From: Cavenderia fasciculata
Lineage: Eukaryota; Evosea; Eumycetozoa; Acytosteliales; Cavenderiaceae
Assembly: GCF_000203815.1 (NCBI RefSeq)
Contig: NW_004457644.1
Span: 186,001 to 250,000, forward strand
DNA: 64,000 nt
Direction: 5' to 3'
This document shows positions 42,101 to 53,885 of this stretch, one piece after another. A program made the translations under genes and the position numbers. The first letter of the stretch is position 1; every line of letters starts with the position of its first letter. A model generated the notes under the pieces. That model did not search any database, was not told the origin of the DNA, and saw nothing but the letters and a program-made list of their open reading frames with translations.

Positions 42101-42487
42101 TACAAATATATATATATATATCTGTCTTTTCATCATACCCAATTTCTTTGACAACTCTTGTAAAAGGAATGCAAGGTAAGTATGATTAGTATTCTCTGAA
42201 AAGTCAAGACTAAACAACAACCTCTCCATAAACTTGTCCAACTCTTGTGGTAACGGTTGCTCAGAGATGAGTAGTTTCAATTCATCGTTCATTCGATTAC
42301 TAAATGTAAATGGACTTGGTAGAGTTGCATTGTTATTATTATTGTTATTGTTATTATTGGCTGTTAAAGGTGATACCGGTGACGGTGATGATAAAGGTAA
42401 ATGTGGTATAGATGTTGGTGACTGTTGCTGTTGTTTCTGTTGCTGCTGCTGAGAGTCCGAAGATACTAAAGATGAACCTATTCCCAT
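39170..42487 (-). CDS. dym: Dymeclin (940 aa, seven exons)
   Basis: Seven exons: complement 42139-42487, 41542-42037, 41118-41464, 40871-41044, 40476-40783, 40150-40394 and 39170-40073, totalling 941 codons in phase. Dymeclin landmarks appear in order: an N-terminal MGIGSS with a myristoylation-type glycine, LLPRTDLDNLVLPMLQVLY-like sequence (RTDLDNLVLPMLQVLY), ERHLVDVSLGGLIMIV, RDPNLHTNSLAILANLS, NPQLIYSLLHQHDYLPGL, and RFKYEEEPTSFESITPYIW. Family role: a Golgi-associated protein involved in Golgi organisation and secretion. It is longer than the human protein (669 residues) because of Asn/Gln/Ser-rich inserts in the N-terminal half and at the C-terminus. Confidence 0.92.
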
Positions 42488-43246
42488 CTTCTTTCTCTCT
42501 ATCCTATCTATCCTATCTTCAACAAGATTTAGATCGATTCGATATATGTATGATATATATATAAACAAATGTAATATGTGTGAACAAGTTTGTTTGTTTG
42601 TTTGTTTGCTGTTCTATCTGTTCGGCTCTCTCTAAAATCGACAAAAAAGGAAATAAAAATAAATAAAACAAAATTATTCATAATTCATTGTTTTTTTGCT
42701 GGTGTCTCTCAGTGAATCATCATTTTTTTGAATAATATTATTGTTACATGTAATAATAATACTATGTATACCATATATGCAAAGAAGATGAAGTAGAAAC
42801 TAAGTATACTTGACAAGTATTCAAATGTCATCAGGTGATATTTGTTTGTATGTTGTGTGTTCAATATTCAAGGACAGACATCCTCTTCCTCTAATGTAAT
42901 TCATAGTCAATTATGATTGTTATCTCTATTCCTACCAACTTCTTATTTATTATTATTCCTGTATCGTCTCATCTCGCATGTGGATCGATAATGAGCGAAT
43001 GACACTCATTCGTTTTGAAAAGAAGATATCTTCTTTTGCTTGGTTGATGCACCGATTCATCGAAAATTTTTAAAGATTAATTGCCTTTTTCAAAAAGTTA
43101 ATTGTAGGGTTCTTTTGGGCTTCAGCTTCATTAAAATCAAATCAGCTGACGAAATTTAGAATCACATTTATAAATACTTTTTAGATAGATAGATACATAT
43201 ACATTATATATATATATATAGATTATTTTAAAGAAAGAGATATAGA
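42488..43246. other. Divergent intergenic region
   Basis: 760 bp between the divergent starts of dymeclin and the RING/F-box/WD40 gene. It has a TTTG microsatellite near 42,590-42,608 and AT repeats near 43,200. No gene is seen. Confidence 0.4.
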
Positions 43247-45362
43247 ATGTATGATTTTCAGTGTTGGGAATGTTTCGAGTTGTACAACTTACCAGTAACT
43301 TTGTTTTGTGGTCATTCATTTTGTAAAGGTTGTTTAGAAAAGGCTTTATTAGTTGAACAGAAATGTCCATTCTGCAGGTATATACAAACACATAGATATA
43401 CACATAACAATAGATAGATATACTAATCAATCATTTATTTATTTCTGATTAGACAACATTATGATTTACCACTTCCACCAGTTGATTTGGAACTTCACAA
43501 AAAAGTATTAAAATTAAAAGGAATTGAAGTAGTTGATGATAATGTTAATAACAATAACAATAATAATAATAATAATAACAATAACAACAACAACAACAAT
43601 AGCAATAATGTTGATTTTAATAATAATGATATCAAGCCAATGGAAGTTGATATTGTTAAACCTAAACCAGCTCAACAACCATTCAATAGATTTGAATATA
43701 ATTATGTAAGTTTTGAGAATCAAACATGTTTTATAATTTAATAGATAGATTAAGATACTAATTAATCTATCTATCTATTTATTATTAATAGTTGGCCAAT
43801 TTACCAATGTTAATTTATTTGGATTTATTCCATTATTTCTCACCAAAAGAGATTGTTCAATTTGCATTGGTATGCAAAAAGTTCAAGACTATTACTGAGG
43901 ATAATTGGTTATGGAGATATAAATTAAATCAATTGTAAGTTTACCCCTAACCCTAACCCCTAACCTTGACACAATAATAATAATATATTAATGTTATTTA
44001 TTATTTTGATTTAGTTGCCCATTTAATGATGCAGAGAAATATAATAATAATTACAAGGATTGTTATAAATCATATGTAAAGGTTGGAAATAATATGACAA
44101 AGGGAGCAGCTGGAACATTCAAGATGACAGCGTTGCGTGGACACTCTGAATACATTACTTCATTTGATCACGTAAACAATACTTTGGCAACTGGTTCGTT
44201 GGACAATACCGTCAAGGTGTGGAATTTGGCAACTAATACGTTGGCATTTAATTGTGAGGGTCACACTGCTCAGGTGAATGCAGTGCACCTTAGCTCGCAT
44301 ACGTGTACTTCGTCGTCTCTCGACTCGACTATTCGTCTTTGGGATCTTGAGAATGGTGATAGTTTGGGTGTGTTGGAACGTGCCAAGACAACCGAGAATG
44401 TGCGTTCGTTTGCATACCAACCATACCGATCAAATACTTTGGTCTCTGCAATTGGTTCCAATGTCGATGTGTGGGATGTGACCAACCGTTCAATCACAGC
44501 GACTGTTCCCAAGGCTCAGTTGACTGGTGTACCCTACAAAGTATCGTTTACACCCTCTGGCAACCTCCTGATCAACACGAGTGAAAGTTTAGAGTGTTGG
44601 GATATGCGTCGTCTCGACCGCGCCATCTACAAGTTGCCATCGGCCCATTCCTTCCAACTCAATGCAACTGGCAATACAATCGTTGCATTATCAACCAACC
44701 AACGTTCGATTTGTACCTACAACACTGCAAATGGCACGAGAATCGGTACTCACTCTAATAATCAACTGATTGCTGACCAACCGGTCGGAAATCCACACCC
44801 CCTATTCCCACCAGAACCTGAAGTTCGTGTCACCACCAACTTTCGTCCACCACCACCACCCACCCCACCACAACCACCTATCCACGCTCCAACACCAAAC
44901 GGTCATTTACCATACCCCAACCTACATGTGCCCTATCCAATGCCCGTTCCCCATCCACCCATTGCAATGCCTGTACCCCACCCACCCATCTTTTCGACCG
45001 ACTCACCCATCACCCATTTCCGAGTCATCGACAATGAAATCTACTATGCCCAACAAAACGACGTACATGCCATCAGTATTGACGGACTCACCAGATTGCG
45101 TACCTACAGCAACCACACTGCCCCAGTCAACCAAATCCAAGTCAACGACAAGAAGCTCGTCACATGTTCACAAGACAATACCATCAAGGTTTGGAACAAG
45201 GATTCCGGTGAACGTCTCTACTCTCTCCTCGGTGGATCACTTCAACAACGTGAAGGTGACCCTATCCCAGTCGTCGTCGGATGTTCTGATATTAGATTTG
45301 ATCAATCTCGTGTTATTGGTTCATTTAATAATATCATTAGAGTTTATAATTTCAAAATCTAA
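43247..45362 (+). CDS. RING + F-box + WD40 protein (624 aa, four exons)
   Basis: Exons 43247-43377, 43453-43705, 43792-43934 and 44015-45362 join in phase to 625 codons. Residues 6-44 are a C3HC4 RING finger (CWEC ... LFCGHSFCKGC ... CPFC) with every zinc ligand present. An Asn-rich linker follows. Residues about 129-175 are an F-box (LPMLIYLDLFHYFSPKEIVQ ... CKKFKTI ... WLWRYKL). From about 205 there are WD40 repeats (LRGHSEYITSF ... GSLDNTVKVWN; TSSSLDSTIRLWD; TCSQDNTIKVWN), with a Pro-rich insert at about 435-505. RING proteins recruit ubiquitin E2s, and F-box/WD40 proteins present substrates to SCF ligases. Both in one chain is unusual. The phase-consistent joins support a single gene. 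Confidence 0.82.
43943..43965 (+). repeat. Telomere-like CCCTAA repeat inside an intron
   Basis: The third intron of the RING/F-box/WD40 gene (43,935-44,014) contains ACCCCTAACCCTAACCCCTA and then ACC, about four units of CCCTAA/CCCCTAA. It is the only such tract I noticed in the window. Confidence 0.6.
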
Positions 45363-45539
45363 GTTGGATTGTAATATATTTGTATTGTAATAGATGTAGA
45401 TACTTTTCCAAAAAGTGATCCATGTTTATTATTATTATTCGTTACCCCCATATCCTTTTAAAAAGAAATAAATGTTTGTTTGCTTTATAAATTATATATA
45501 CATAAATCATTCATAATGATTAATTTCCCCAGGTAACTA

Positions 45540-46430
45540 TTACCAAGTACCATCATCATCATGAATAATTGGAACTGTAACACTGTCATAGGTTGAATAG
45601 GAAGAGGTTGAGGTTGAGGAGGACCGTGATTTGGAATTGGAATGTAATCGTTTATGAATCTTTCTAGAGACACGAAAGATGAGTAACGGTGGTGAAAAGA
45701 AGAGTGTTGCAACTGATAACCAGAATCCAGTACTATAGGTAACATTGGTGGCAGTGTATGATTGCTCGGTTGGAGCTTGTGCAGCGTCGATTGTCACTAC
45801 CTGTACGGTACTTAACATTTCTCTGACTTTGAAATGGTATAATAGTACGACGGTATAGGACAACAGTGTCACAACCGCCCATACAATGCACATGATGAGT
45901 GACCGATTCTTAATCTTTTTGATACACAGTCTTGAAGTAAAGATAAATATAATGACGGGGTTGGCAACAATCGAAGCAATCAGTATCAATGCCAACAACA
46001 ATCGACTCTGTGAAATGATCGATGGCAATGTGTTTAGATAGAGTTGCATGGCAAGTGAGTAGTACACCAAACAGTATCCACCCGATTGTCCAAGATTGTT
46101 ATTATCGACCTGAGTATAACTACAACTAGTCACTTGCGAAGCGCTATTAGTCACCACAATCGTCTTGCCTGTCGGATTCACTTGATATGACAACAATGCA
46201 TATTGATTTGAAAGTGTTATATTTTCATCAATCATCGTCTCCAAGTCTAGCCATGGTACTAGTACAAATTTAATAAATATAAATATTAGTCAATTATAAT
46301 GTCAAGTACTACTACAATAATAATAAATGTACTATTACATACCATTGCCACTCAAAGACACGTAAAACAATACAGATACTATTGTTAATACAATCAACTC
46401 TACGATGGCTACTCTCTTGATTGTCACCAT
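45540..46430 (-). CDS. Multi-pass membrane protein (268 aa, two exons)
   Basis: Exons complement 46343-46430 and 45540-46258 join in phase (82-bp intron, GTATGT donor). Four hydrophobic segments: residues about 8-26 (VAIVELIVLTIVSVLFYVSL), about 110-135 (LLLALILIASIVANPVIIFI), about 145-170 (IMCIVWAVVTLLSYTVVLLY), and about 205-225 (FWLSVATLFFSPPLLIF). Between the first two is a roughly 80-residue loop with N-glycosylation sites and paired cysteines (TSCSYTQ, GGYCLVY). The tail is Ser-rich and ends in an acidic cluster. The layout recalls four-pass surface proteins, but I see no tetraspanin CCG motif and assign no family. Confidence 0.7.
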
Positions 46431-47104
46431 TTTGGCTCTAGTCTCTTCTAATTACAAAGAAAGGTCAGTCACTAAAGTGTCAAATCCTCTATTCTGTCTA
46501 TATCTACTGAGAGTAAAAGAGAGTGAGCGAGTAATGTAAGAGAGAAAGAGAAAGATCGAAAGAGAGTGAGTGATCGTTACGATGAAGGATCAAAAGACAT
46601 GTCTCAAAAAGCTTGTTCCGTCGCAGTGCAGTCTTGATTGTTTGGGGATTGATGAGCTGGAACGACCTGAGTTTTATGAATTTTATAATATAAAAACCAA
46701 AAGATCAGAGGATGAGAAACGTCCTTGGGTCTCTTTGCAAAAAATAATTATTATCTTATCTTTCTTCTCTTCTTTTTATACATACCTATATATATTATAT
46801 TATACATTACTCTTGTTGCAGATTGCAATGAAATCGACCACTACTACTACTATACTATAAATCAAATCATATTTAAGAAAGACTTATAAATCAAACCAAA
46901 CCGAAAAAGATCAATCTAGATATTATTATTGTTCTGATGAAGGAGCTTTGGGACTCAATCAATACTTTAGTATATGTAAGATAAAAGATATAAGATATTA
47001 ATATATATATATAGATATAGATAGAAACTAACTAAAGAGTTTGATTCAAAAAATAAAAGGAATTAAAAAATGAACACAAAAGATGTAATCATCAACACAA
47101 TCAC
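46431..47104. other. Divergent intergenic region
   Basis: Holds the upstream regions of the membrane protein and the armadillo-like gene. A weak ATG frame (46,582-46,860) is discussed under rejected items. No RNA gene is seen. Confidence 0.35.
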
Positions 47105-47515
47105 ATGACACAATCACTATTGGGTGAAACCAACTACATAAATAATAATAATAATAATAGCAATGATCAAGATTACAATGTTTATAATAACAATATGTTT
47201 TCGTCACCAGAGACAAGACTGACAACATCAACAACAAAAACAAATGAAAACATATCACAATGGTGGAACAATTATCAATTAAATTATATTAATCAAGATC
47301 ATATTCATCATGTCAATACACAGAGTCATAATCACCATCATCATAATCATAATAATCATCACCACCACCACCATCATATGGATATGAATGATATGAATAT
47401 GAATATGAACAATACTCACCATCAACAACATAATAATCATGACCAATATAATCATTTAAATGATCATTATACTTCTTCTTCTTCTTCTTCTTCATCATCT
47501 TCGTCACCTTGTAGA

Positions 47516-47557
<42 letters not shown>

Positions 47558-49783
47558 CAACCATCATTGATATTGGCTTCATTATCAAATCATTCACAAT
47601 TAAATCCCTCTTCTTCACCATCATCATATAGTTTATCAACTATATTAAATAGTAGTAGTAACGGTAGTAACGGTAATACATGTCAAAATCATAGACCAAC
47701 ATCACCATGTATTGGAAAAAATCATCAACTTGGATTTATTACAACATTGGAAAGAGTTGTATATAATTTATCGTATGTCACCACTCCAATGTTGTCTGGT
47801 TTTGTATTCAAGACACAAGTATTTACAGAAGACGAGTCAAACAATCTCATTCAAAAACTATTCGAGTTGGCAGACCTCTTGTATCATTTCACATTCACTT
47901 CTACTTTGGTCTATGGTGGATCACATGCCATCGTAACAAAATTGGTCGTTTTAATTAAATTCTCTCAATCAAGACATGTCATTCTACCCATTGTTAAACC
48001 ATTATATCAAAAGTTTCTTGAAATGGGTTGTGATATTGTAAGTTAAAAAAGAAAAAAGAAAAAAGAAAAAAAGAAAAGATAAAAGAAAAGAATATTAACT
48101 TTTAATATTTTATAGAAAAAATTACATGAATCATTTTTAATTGAAATATCAACATTGGAAAATGAAAGAAGAAGATTATCAAAGATTGATAATCAAAAAA
48201 GGTTGAGTAATATTGGAGAGATGGTGGATAATTTAATGAGTGGTCGATATGTTTTGTTGTCAGTTGATTCGATGATTGCTACGATCACATGTTATTCATC
48301 TAGTCCCGAGGACACGATTATTGGAGGTAATGGAGTTGGATTCGACCCTTATTTGAGTCGGGTGATGTGGTTGTTTAACGAACGCAAGCTTGACGACAAG
48401 CTACTACAGTTTTTGGATCAACCAGTGGCAGAGACGGGATTCCACGAACAGCCATTAAAATATGCCGCCTCACTTTTATTGTCGATTTGTATCTTTTTCC
48501 GAAAAAAGTTGCAGATTCAGTGTTATCATCCTGACACGATTCCCGTTACTTTGCGACAGGCTGATTCACCCGACATTCTTTTTATATCGTCAGTGTTGTT
48601 TATACAGTGTTTGTATTTGGAGGATGTCGACGTCCGCAACCAAGCACTGGTCAATCACTGGGAGACGTACGCGACGCTACTAGACCGCTTCTCATACGAG
48701 CCGATCAACAATGTTGCACGTCGAACACGTCCACATGTGCCGTATCTCACGGGTATATACCGGTTCTTGACGGCCAAGCCGTACCCCGAGTGGCGCTACC
48801 TACTCCCCATCATCCCCAGTCTACCACGCGTCATCCCGCAGCTGACAAACGATGAAGAGCTGTTTGACGTGTGTGCAACCATGTCCAACGTCGCTCAGTC
48901 ACCCGGCTTCTCACTCACAGTCTTTTCCAGTCTTGGTTTTGTTCCCCTCATCTTTAACATCCTTCACAGCAACGATAACCCAGTCGTTCTCAGACCTGCG
49001 CTCATGACACTCGGACACATCATCTCATCATCCAACAATTTAAACAATACCAATATCAATACAGCCACCAACAACACTCTTCCAAACCAACAACAACCAA
49101 CTGCAGTGATCAATAATATTAATAATAATAATGCGACGATTATACAAACTATTATTGGACCAGATTTATTCCAACTCTTACATAGATTCGTTCAGACTAC
49201 GACAGACGCATCATTTTTCAAGGACATTTTATGGGTCATTTCCAACATTATCCTAGAGGGTAGCCAACAAATCGACAATTGTATAAACTTTGATATCTTT
49301 AACTCGATCTTTTATTTATTTACCAACAACAACGCCACCGACGACAACGACAACGACACTAGAAAACAAATCCAACAAATTCAAAAATCAACATTCCTCG
49401 CTTCATCACCAAAACATATCATGGAGGTGGTTTGGATCATCAACAATATCTTTCAAACTGGATCACCAAAACAAATATTTACATGTATCCAACAAGGATG
49501 TCTCGATGCCTTTGTCCAACTTCTCACCATCCTCCTAGTCGATCGAAAAGGCAAGAGAATCACTCGTGGCATCTACCAAGTACTGTGCCGATGGGTATCT
49601 GTTCTGAGTATGATGGTACGAGACGATCCACCAACCATCACAAACACATCGCGTTACCAAACACTTCTCAACAGATCACATCTCATCGAACTTGGTTGTA
49701 TCGAAATTTTACATCAATTAAAAGCACTTCAACCTTCTCTACCAACTCAAAGTATAATTGATTGTCTTGCTTCGATAGCGTAA
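47105..49783 (+). CDS. Armadillo/HEAT-like protein with N- and His-rich N-terminus (866 aa)
   Basis: Exons 47105-48037 and 48116-49783 join in phase. The first 220 residues are low complexity: Asn runs, a His-rich block (HHHHNHNNHHHHHHHMD), a Ser run and another Asn run. From about residue 235 the protein is helical. The last 350 residues carry armadillo-type helices (DEELFDVCATMSNVAQSPGF, FKDILWVISNIILEGSQQI, HIMEVVWIINNIFQTGSPKQ, IQQGCLDAFVQLLTIL), which resemble importin-alpha-type ARM repeats. No importin-beta-binding domain is obvious. An adaptor role in nuclear transport or signalling is possible, but I would not name a family. Confidence 0.75.
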
Positions 49784-50102
49784 AGATAAAAAAAGACACA
49801 AACAGATGTAAATAAATAAATAGATTAATTTCTTGGTTTTTTTTAGAGATATGCATCTTGGATGGCGCCAATTTTTCTTTTTTCGATTTTCTTTCTTTGT
49901 TTCCCAAGGGCGACAACAGAACCACAAGCCCACCTTATAAGGTATTTAATTCTTTTTTTTTTTTGTTTTTCATCAACAATAGCGAGCACATCGTATTGGA
50001 CAGACAGTGTTCCGATTCAAGATCAGTAGTGTACGACTAGTAGTTATTAAATTAAATTTATTTATAGATAAAAAAGAAAGATTATTTATTCTTATTTAAG
50101 AA
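49784..50102. other. Spacer upstream of the Pro/Gln-rich gene
   Basis: About 320 bp with a short GC-richer patch near 49,855-49,945 and no supported gene. Confidence 0.35.
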
Positions 50103-51350
50103 ATGGTAAAGAAAACATGGCTCCTTAGATATGGGGGACAATTTGAAAGAAAGATTAGTGCAGATGGTGAATCTGTATGTGTAAACGAACAACCGATGGT
50201 TATCGAAAAGTTTGGACGTAGAAGATCGTTCCAATACCCTAGTTTTGTGGATCCCAACGTGTTTGATACATATACGATTACACCACAATTCAGTTTCATG
50301 TCGTGCTTCCTCAACAAGAGTCTCTTTATCAACAACATCAATGTCGAGAATGGCATCGAGCTTAGCAAGTCGAGTCGTCTCACCTCGCAAGAAATTGCAT
50401 TTTGGGTGGTCCTCAAGATCCTATTTATTCTCACTTATGTGTTGTCATTCTTCACCCCTAATTTCGTAGCGATTACCGTTGCCATTATCCTCGCCCTCTT
50501 TATCTTTGTCAATGTGTTGGTTCGTATCAACGAGACTGTCACTGTCAATTTCCCAATTGGTCCACAAACAGTCGACGGATTTGCACCCATGTCACAACCA
50601 CCCCTTGCATCCGCCCTCTTGGTGCAACACGACCAACAACAACAACAAGCTGCTTCATTCCAAGCTGTTCAACCAGTAAATGGTCCAAAACAATATCCTT
50701 TGGTTCAACCAATCGCTCTACCACCTCCACAACCCCAACAACCACAACAACCATATTATGCTCCTCAACAACAACCATATTATGCCCCTCAACCAGGCCA
50801 ACAACCATATTATGCTCCACAACAACCAAATCAACAACAACCTGGTCAACAACAACCATACTACCAACCTGCCCCACAACAACAACAACCAAATCAACAA
50901 CAACCACCTGTAAATCAACAACCAAACCAACAACCATACTATGCCCCACAACAACCAAATCAACAACCAGGCCAACAACCATACTATGCTCAACCACCAC
51001 AACCACAACAACCAAACCAACAAAAAGCCCCAATGCAACAACAACCAGGCCAACAACCATACTATCCACCACCAATCCAATACCAACAATTACAACCACA
51101 ACAACCACAACAACAAACACCACCACCTTCATACAACAATATACCACCACAAACTTTCAAACCAACAACTACAACTACAACTGCCACTACTACTACCACC
51201 CCACCACCACCAACTACGACTACTACTACTACTACTACTACTACTATTGATGATGCCGACGAACCAACCTTTATCATTCCACTTGATGAACCAGAAGAAA
51301 AGGAAGATGCTAAAGCCAAATTGGTTGGTGATAATGATTTTGATTTCTAA
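50103..51350 (+). CDS. Membrane protein with Pro/Gln-rich YYAPQ repeats (415 aa)
   Basis: A single exon. Residues 1-95 are a conserved-looking folded part (TWLLRYGGQFERKISADGES). Residues about 100-142 contain two close hydrophobic segments (FWVVLKILFILTYVLSFF and VAITVAIILALFIFVNVLV), likely a membrane hairpin. From about 195 the chain is a low-complexity tail of repeats such as QQPYYAPQQPNQQ and GQQPYYAPQ. A Thr run follows, then an acidic end (PLDEPEEKEDAKAK ... DNDFDF). Similar P/Q/Y-rich tails occur in membrane-traffic and cytoskeletal proteins as flexible binding or phase-separating regions. No function is assigned. Confidence 0.8.
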   Translation: MVKKTWLLRYGGQFERKISADGESVCVNEQPMVIEKFGRRRSFQYPSFVDPNVFDTYTITPQFSFMSCFLNKSLFINNINVENGIELSKSSRLTSQEIAFWVVLKILFILTYVLSFFTPNFVAITVAIILALFIFVNVLVRINETVTVNFPIGPQTVDGFAPMSQPPLASALLVQHDQQQQQAASFQAVQPVNGPKQYPLVQPIALPPPQPQQPQQPYYAPQQQPYYAPQPGQQPYYAPQQPNQQQPGQQQPYYQPAPQQQQPNQQQPPVNQQPNQQPYYAPQQPNQQPGQQPYYAQPPQPQQPNQQKAPMQQQPGQQPYYPPPIQYQQLQPQQPQQQTPPPSYNNIPPQTFKPTTTTTTATTTTTPPPPTTTTTTTTTTTIDDADEPTFIIPLDEPEEKEDAKAKLVGDNDFDF

Positions 51351-51538
51351 AATCATTTAAACTTTTCTATCGAACCATTACCATTAATCTTGTTAAATTT
51401 AAATTATTTCTTTATTAATATATAAAGTTAAATAAAATTGTTTTTGTTAAAAAATATACTTAAAATACTTCAAATTATATATCTATATTATTAAAAAGAG
51501 ATTTGATTTGATTTTTTTATTTATTTATTTTAATTTAT

Positions 51539-53296
51539 TTAAATTGATGGATGCTTTAATAAATAAGTTAACAAATCAATCTTTGTAACGACAGAAGAGA
51601 TTTCATCATTATCAATGACGATGGCAGAGCTGTGAGTTTCAAAGAACTTTTGGAGACTGGCCAAAGAGGTGGTAGTGTTGATTGGGATGAATTTTTCGCT
51701 AGTGTGGAAACGGAACATGACCTTGGAGACAGAGTCGGTTGGGAGAGAACGCTTAGAGGTGATGTATGACAAGAGGTTACCGAGGGTGACGAGACCGAGG
51801 GCCTTTTTGTTTTCAGAGATGACTGGCAATTGATCGAAACCGTGTTCTTGGAGCAACTTGACGGCTTCAGAGCAGGTAGTGTTGGCAGTGACGACGATTG
51901 GCTTGGTGAGGTGGAGATCGGCGATGGTGGCACCGTGGAACTTTTCCTCTTCTTGTTGCTTGGTCTCGGCGTAGACTGGGTCAACGAATCCATTGTCGAC
52001 CATCCAGTCGTCGTTGAGATGCTTGGACATGTAGTTACGGATCGAGTCGGCCAAGAGGACGACGCAACGTTGACCTTCCTTGAGCGAGGCGGCAGCCTTG
52101 AGGGCACCGACCATAGCACTACCGGCACTGCCACCGCAGAGGAGACCCTCCTCCTTGATGAGACGACGGGCCATGACAAAGGACTCGCGATCGTCAGTCT
52201 TGACCCACTCGTCGATGATGTCACGCTCGAGGACGTTGGGGATAAAGTCGTATCCGATACCCTCGATCTTGTAGCTCTTGATTTGTCCGTTCAACGACTC
52301 TGGCACGGCAAGGATCGAGCCGTGTGGATCGACACCAACAATCTTGACGTGTGGCAAACGCTCCTTGATCTTACGGGCGATACCAGTGATAGTACCACCA
52401 GTGCCGGCTGTGCAGACAACCATGTCCAACTTGCCCTCGCAAGCGGCCAAGATCTCCTCGGCAGTGCCGTCATAGTGAGCAAGTGGGTTGGATGGGTTGG
52501 CGTATTGATCCAAAATGTGTGAGTTGGGGATTTCAGCATTCAACTTTTTGGCAACTCCAATGTGCGACTCCGGAGAGTCAAAGGCAGCTTCAGTTGGTGT
52601 ACGGATGATGGTGGCACCGAGAGCCTTGAGGATGTCGACCTTTTCTTGTGACATCTTTTCTGGCAAGGTGATGATCATCTTGTATCCCTTGATGGCAGCT
52701 GCCAAAGCCAAACCAATACCAGTGTTACCCGAGGTTGGTTCAATCAATGTGTCTCCTGGCTTGATTCTTCCACTCTCTTCAGCATCCAATACCATACGAT
52801 ATCCAATACGATCCTTTACTGATCCACCAGCATTAAAGAATTCACATTTTGCAACTAAAGAAGAAGAAGAAGAGAGAAAATAGAAAATAGAAATAGAGAT
52901 AGAGATAGATAGTTGGTAAATCTGACTGATTCTTTTCTAATTTTGTGTAACTTTGTTTGTTTGATATTTACGCATTTCACACTTGACATCCTTTGAAACT
53001 CTGTTAAGTCTAACCAATGGAGTATTACCAATGTTTTGTAAGATATTGTCTAAAATCTTTGGTGATTCCTTTCTTTAAATTGACGAATGAAAAAAAACGA
53101 TCATATTAATATCTAATTTAAATATACATATACTACAACTCATATGTGTGTATACTACTATACTACTATAAATAACTATACTATTATTATTATTAACTAT
53201 TATTGATGATACATACACTCTAACGGTATGTGGAGTCTTTTCAGTGGTGTTTGGTTTCCAAGTGCACTTGGCAGGTCCTTCAGTTACGTTTGACAT
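51539..53296 (-). CDS. cysB: Cystathionine beta-synthase (498 aa, three exons)
   Basis: Exons complement 53217-53296, 52972-53072 and 51539-52854 join in phase to 499 codons. It condenses serine and homocysteine to cystathionine using PLP. Landmarks: CEFFNAGGSVKDRIG with the PLP lysine, PTSGNTGIGLALAAA, the AGTGGTITGIARK phosphate loop, LCGGSAGSA, and a C-terminal pair of CBS domains (ATIADLHLTKPIVVTANTTC onward), the regulatory module. The first exon has KCTWKPN ... TPHT, matching the Cys and His that bind haem in animal CBS, so a haem-binding N-terminus is likely retained. The coding G+C is high compared with neighbours, as expected for a well-expressed gene. Confidence 0.93.
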
Positions 53297-53885
53297 TATT
53301 ACTATACTATCTATCTCTTTTGATGAAACTGATGATAAAACTAAAAGCTTAAATAAGAATAAGAGTGCGATTCTTTTTCTTCTTCGTTTTGCAGCAAAAA
53401 TTGATTTTTTTAATTTTCTTTTTTTTTTACAAGTAGAACTTTTACTCTTTATACAAAAAACAACACATCGTTCTCCTTTACTATCTCATCCCCCTAATCT
53501 ATCCTTTAGAGGGGTGTGATCTATAGTTGCGACATAACACCACGTCAAACCTAGTACAACAGTATTTACAACAATGATAGTATAATATCAAGATTTATTG
53601 AAATTTCAATGCACCGTGTCGAGTCACACTGAGCTTGTCGGCTGCATCTCACTTATCAAGAAGGATCTTCATGAATCACCTTGCAAATGTGACTCAACAA
53701 AAAAAGATAATTAGTTGCCAATAATATTTACAATAATGTAAGAATAAACATAGGTATATAAATTGGTTACACCACATTTGAGTTTATTATTTTGGTTGGT
53801 TGGGTTGGTTGGTTTATGTATTGAATAATGGTGGCATTAATATTAACAACCACCATGGTTATGGTTACTTTTAGAGTTTGTCAAT
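53297..53885. other. Spacer with a small possible hairpin RNA
   Basis: Between the 5' end of the CBS gene and the 3' end of the next minus-strand gene. It holds a GC-richer patch at about 53,625-53,700 whose ends are perfectly complementary (GAGTCACA ... TGTGACTC). Confidence 0.35.

Noticed and set aside
46582-46860. ATG frame (KDQKTCLKKLVPSQCSLD...) between the membrane protein and the armadillo-like gene
   Set aside because: Short, second half is a T-rich tract translated as a hydrophobic run, and no relatives recognised; possible but unsupported.
50545-51150. Val-rich open frame antisense to the Pro/Gln-rich gene
   Set aside because: Mirror of CAA/CCA repeats, not a gene.
51830-52522. 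Long open frame antisense to cystathionine beta-synthase
   Set aside because: Shadow caused by the codon bias of the GC-richer CBS exon; its protein has no recognisable features.
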